16,755 nt of DNA, from positions 8,279-25,033 of the forward strand of contig CABPSV020000108.1 in assembly GCA_902459845.2 (NCBI GenBank). The letters are read 5' to 3'. Positions 16,688-16,755 of the stretch are shown in pieces. Made by a program: the position numbers and the translations under genes. Every line of letters starts with the position of its first letter. The stretch's first letter is position 1. A model generated the notes under the pieces. It was not told where the DNA came from, searched no databases, and saw only the letters and a program-made list of their open reading frames with translations. This stretch comes from Hepatocystis sp. ex Piliocolobus tephrosceles. Its lineage: Eukaryota; Apicomplexa; Aconoidasida; Haemosporida; Plasmodiidae.

Positions 16688-16755
<68 letters not shown>
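16675..16755. other. 3' flank with A66 tract
   Basis: Thirteen bases follow the SAP-protein stop codon (16672-16674). An uninterrupted run of 66 A residues comes next (16688-16753), and the window then ends. No other feature is visible. Confidence 0.9.

Overview
The window is a piece of an extremely AT-rich eukaryotic nuclear genome. Three things point to Plasmodium (malaria parasite): homopolymer A/T tracts of 20-66 bases, Asn/Lys-rich proteins loaded with low-complexity repeats, and short introns with GTAAG-like donors and T-tract-AG acceptors. The large first gene, an apicomplexan-type unconventional myosin, agrees with this. The species cannot be fixed from the sequence alone.

Layout. 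1-1474 is non-coding upstream DNA with a minisatellite. 1475-8672 (+) is a four-exon myosin gene, most likely myosin F. Its motor domain carries two large insertions, and its long C-terminal region is likely a beta-propeller whose last part is encoded by two small 3' exons. 9038-11236 (-) is a single-exon 732-residue multi-pass membrane protein of unknown function, convergent with the myosin gene. 11604-12283 (-) is a small two-exon gene for a 59-residue single-pass membrane protein, which a simple ORF scan misses. Its 500-base intron holds an 11-copy, 15-bp minisatellite. 12284-13440 is a divergent intergenic region that should hold the 5' regulatory sequence of both flanking genes. 13441-16674 (+) is a single-exon 1077-residue protein with an apicoplast-type bipartite leader, a SAP-like motif and a conserved-looking C-terminus. 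The window ends in an uninterrupted 66-base A tract.

How the genes relate. Plasmodium genes are normally transcribed singly, so neighbours need not share a function. The myosin is expected to act in actin-based vesicle and organelle transport (in Toxoplasma, apicoplast inheritance). The SAP protein would act inside the apicoplast if its leader works as predicted. The two minus-strand membrane proteins are not assignable to a pathway.

The observations most worth a second look are the spliced 3' end of the myosin, the hidden two-exon gene, the intronic array in which 8 of 11 units carry GTGTAC (a core resembling the reported AP2-G motif), the repeat-filled insertion in the myosin ATPase domain, and the SAP protein with an IF2-N-like C-terminal helix pair. 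No tRNA, rRNA, CRISPR array or transposon was seen.
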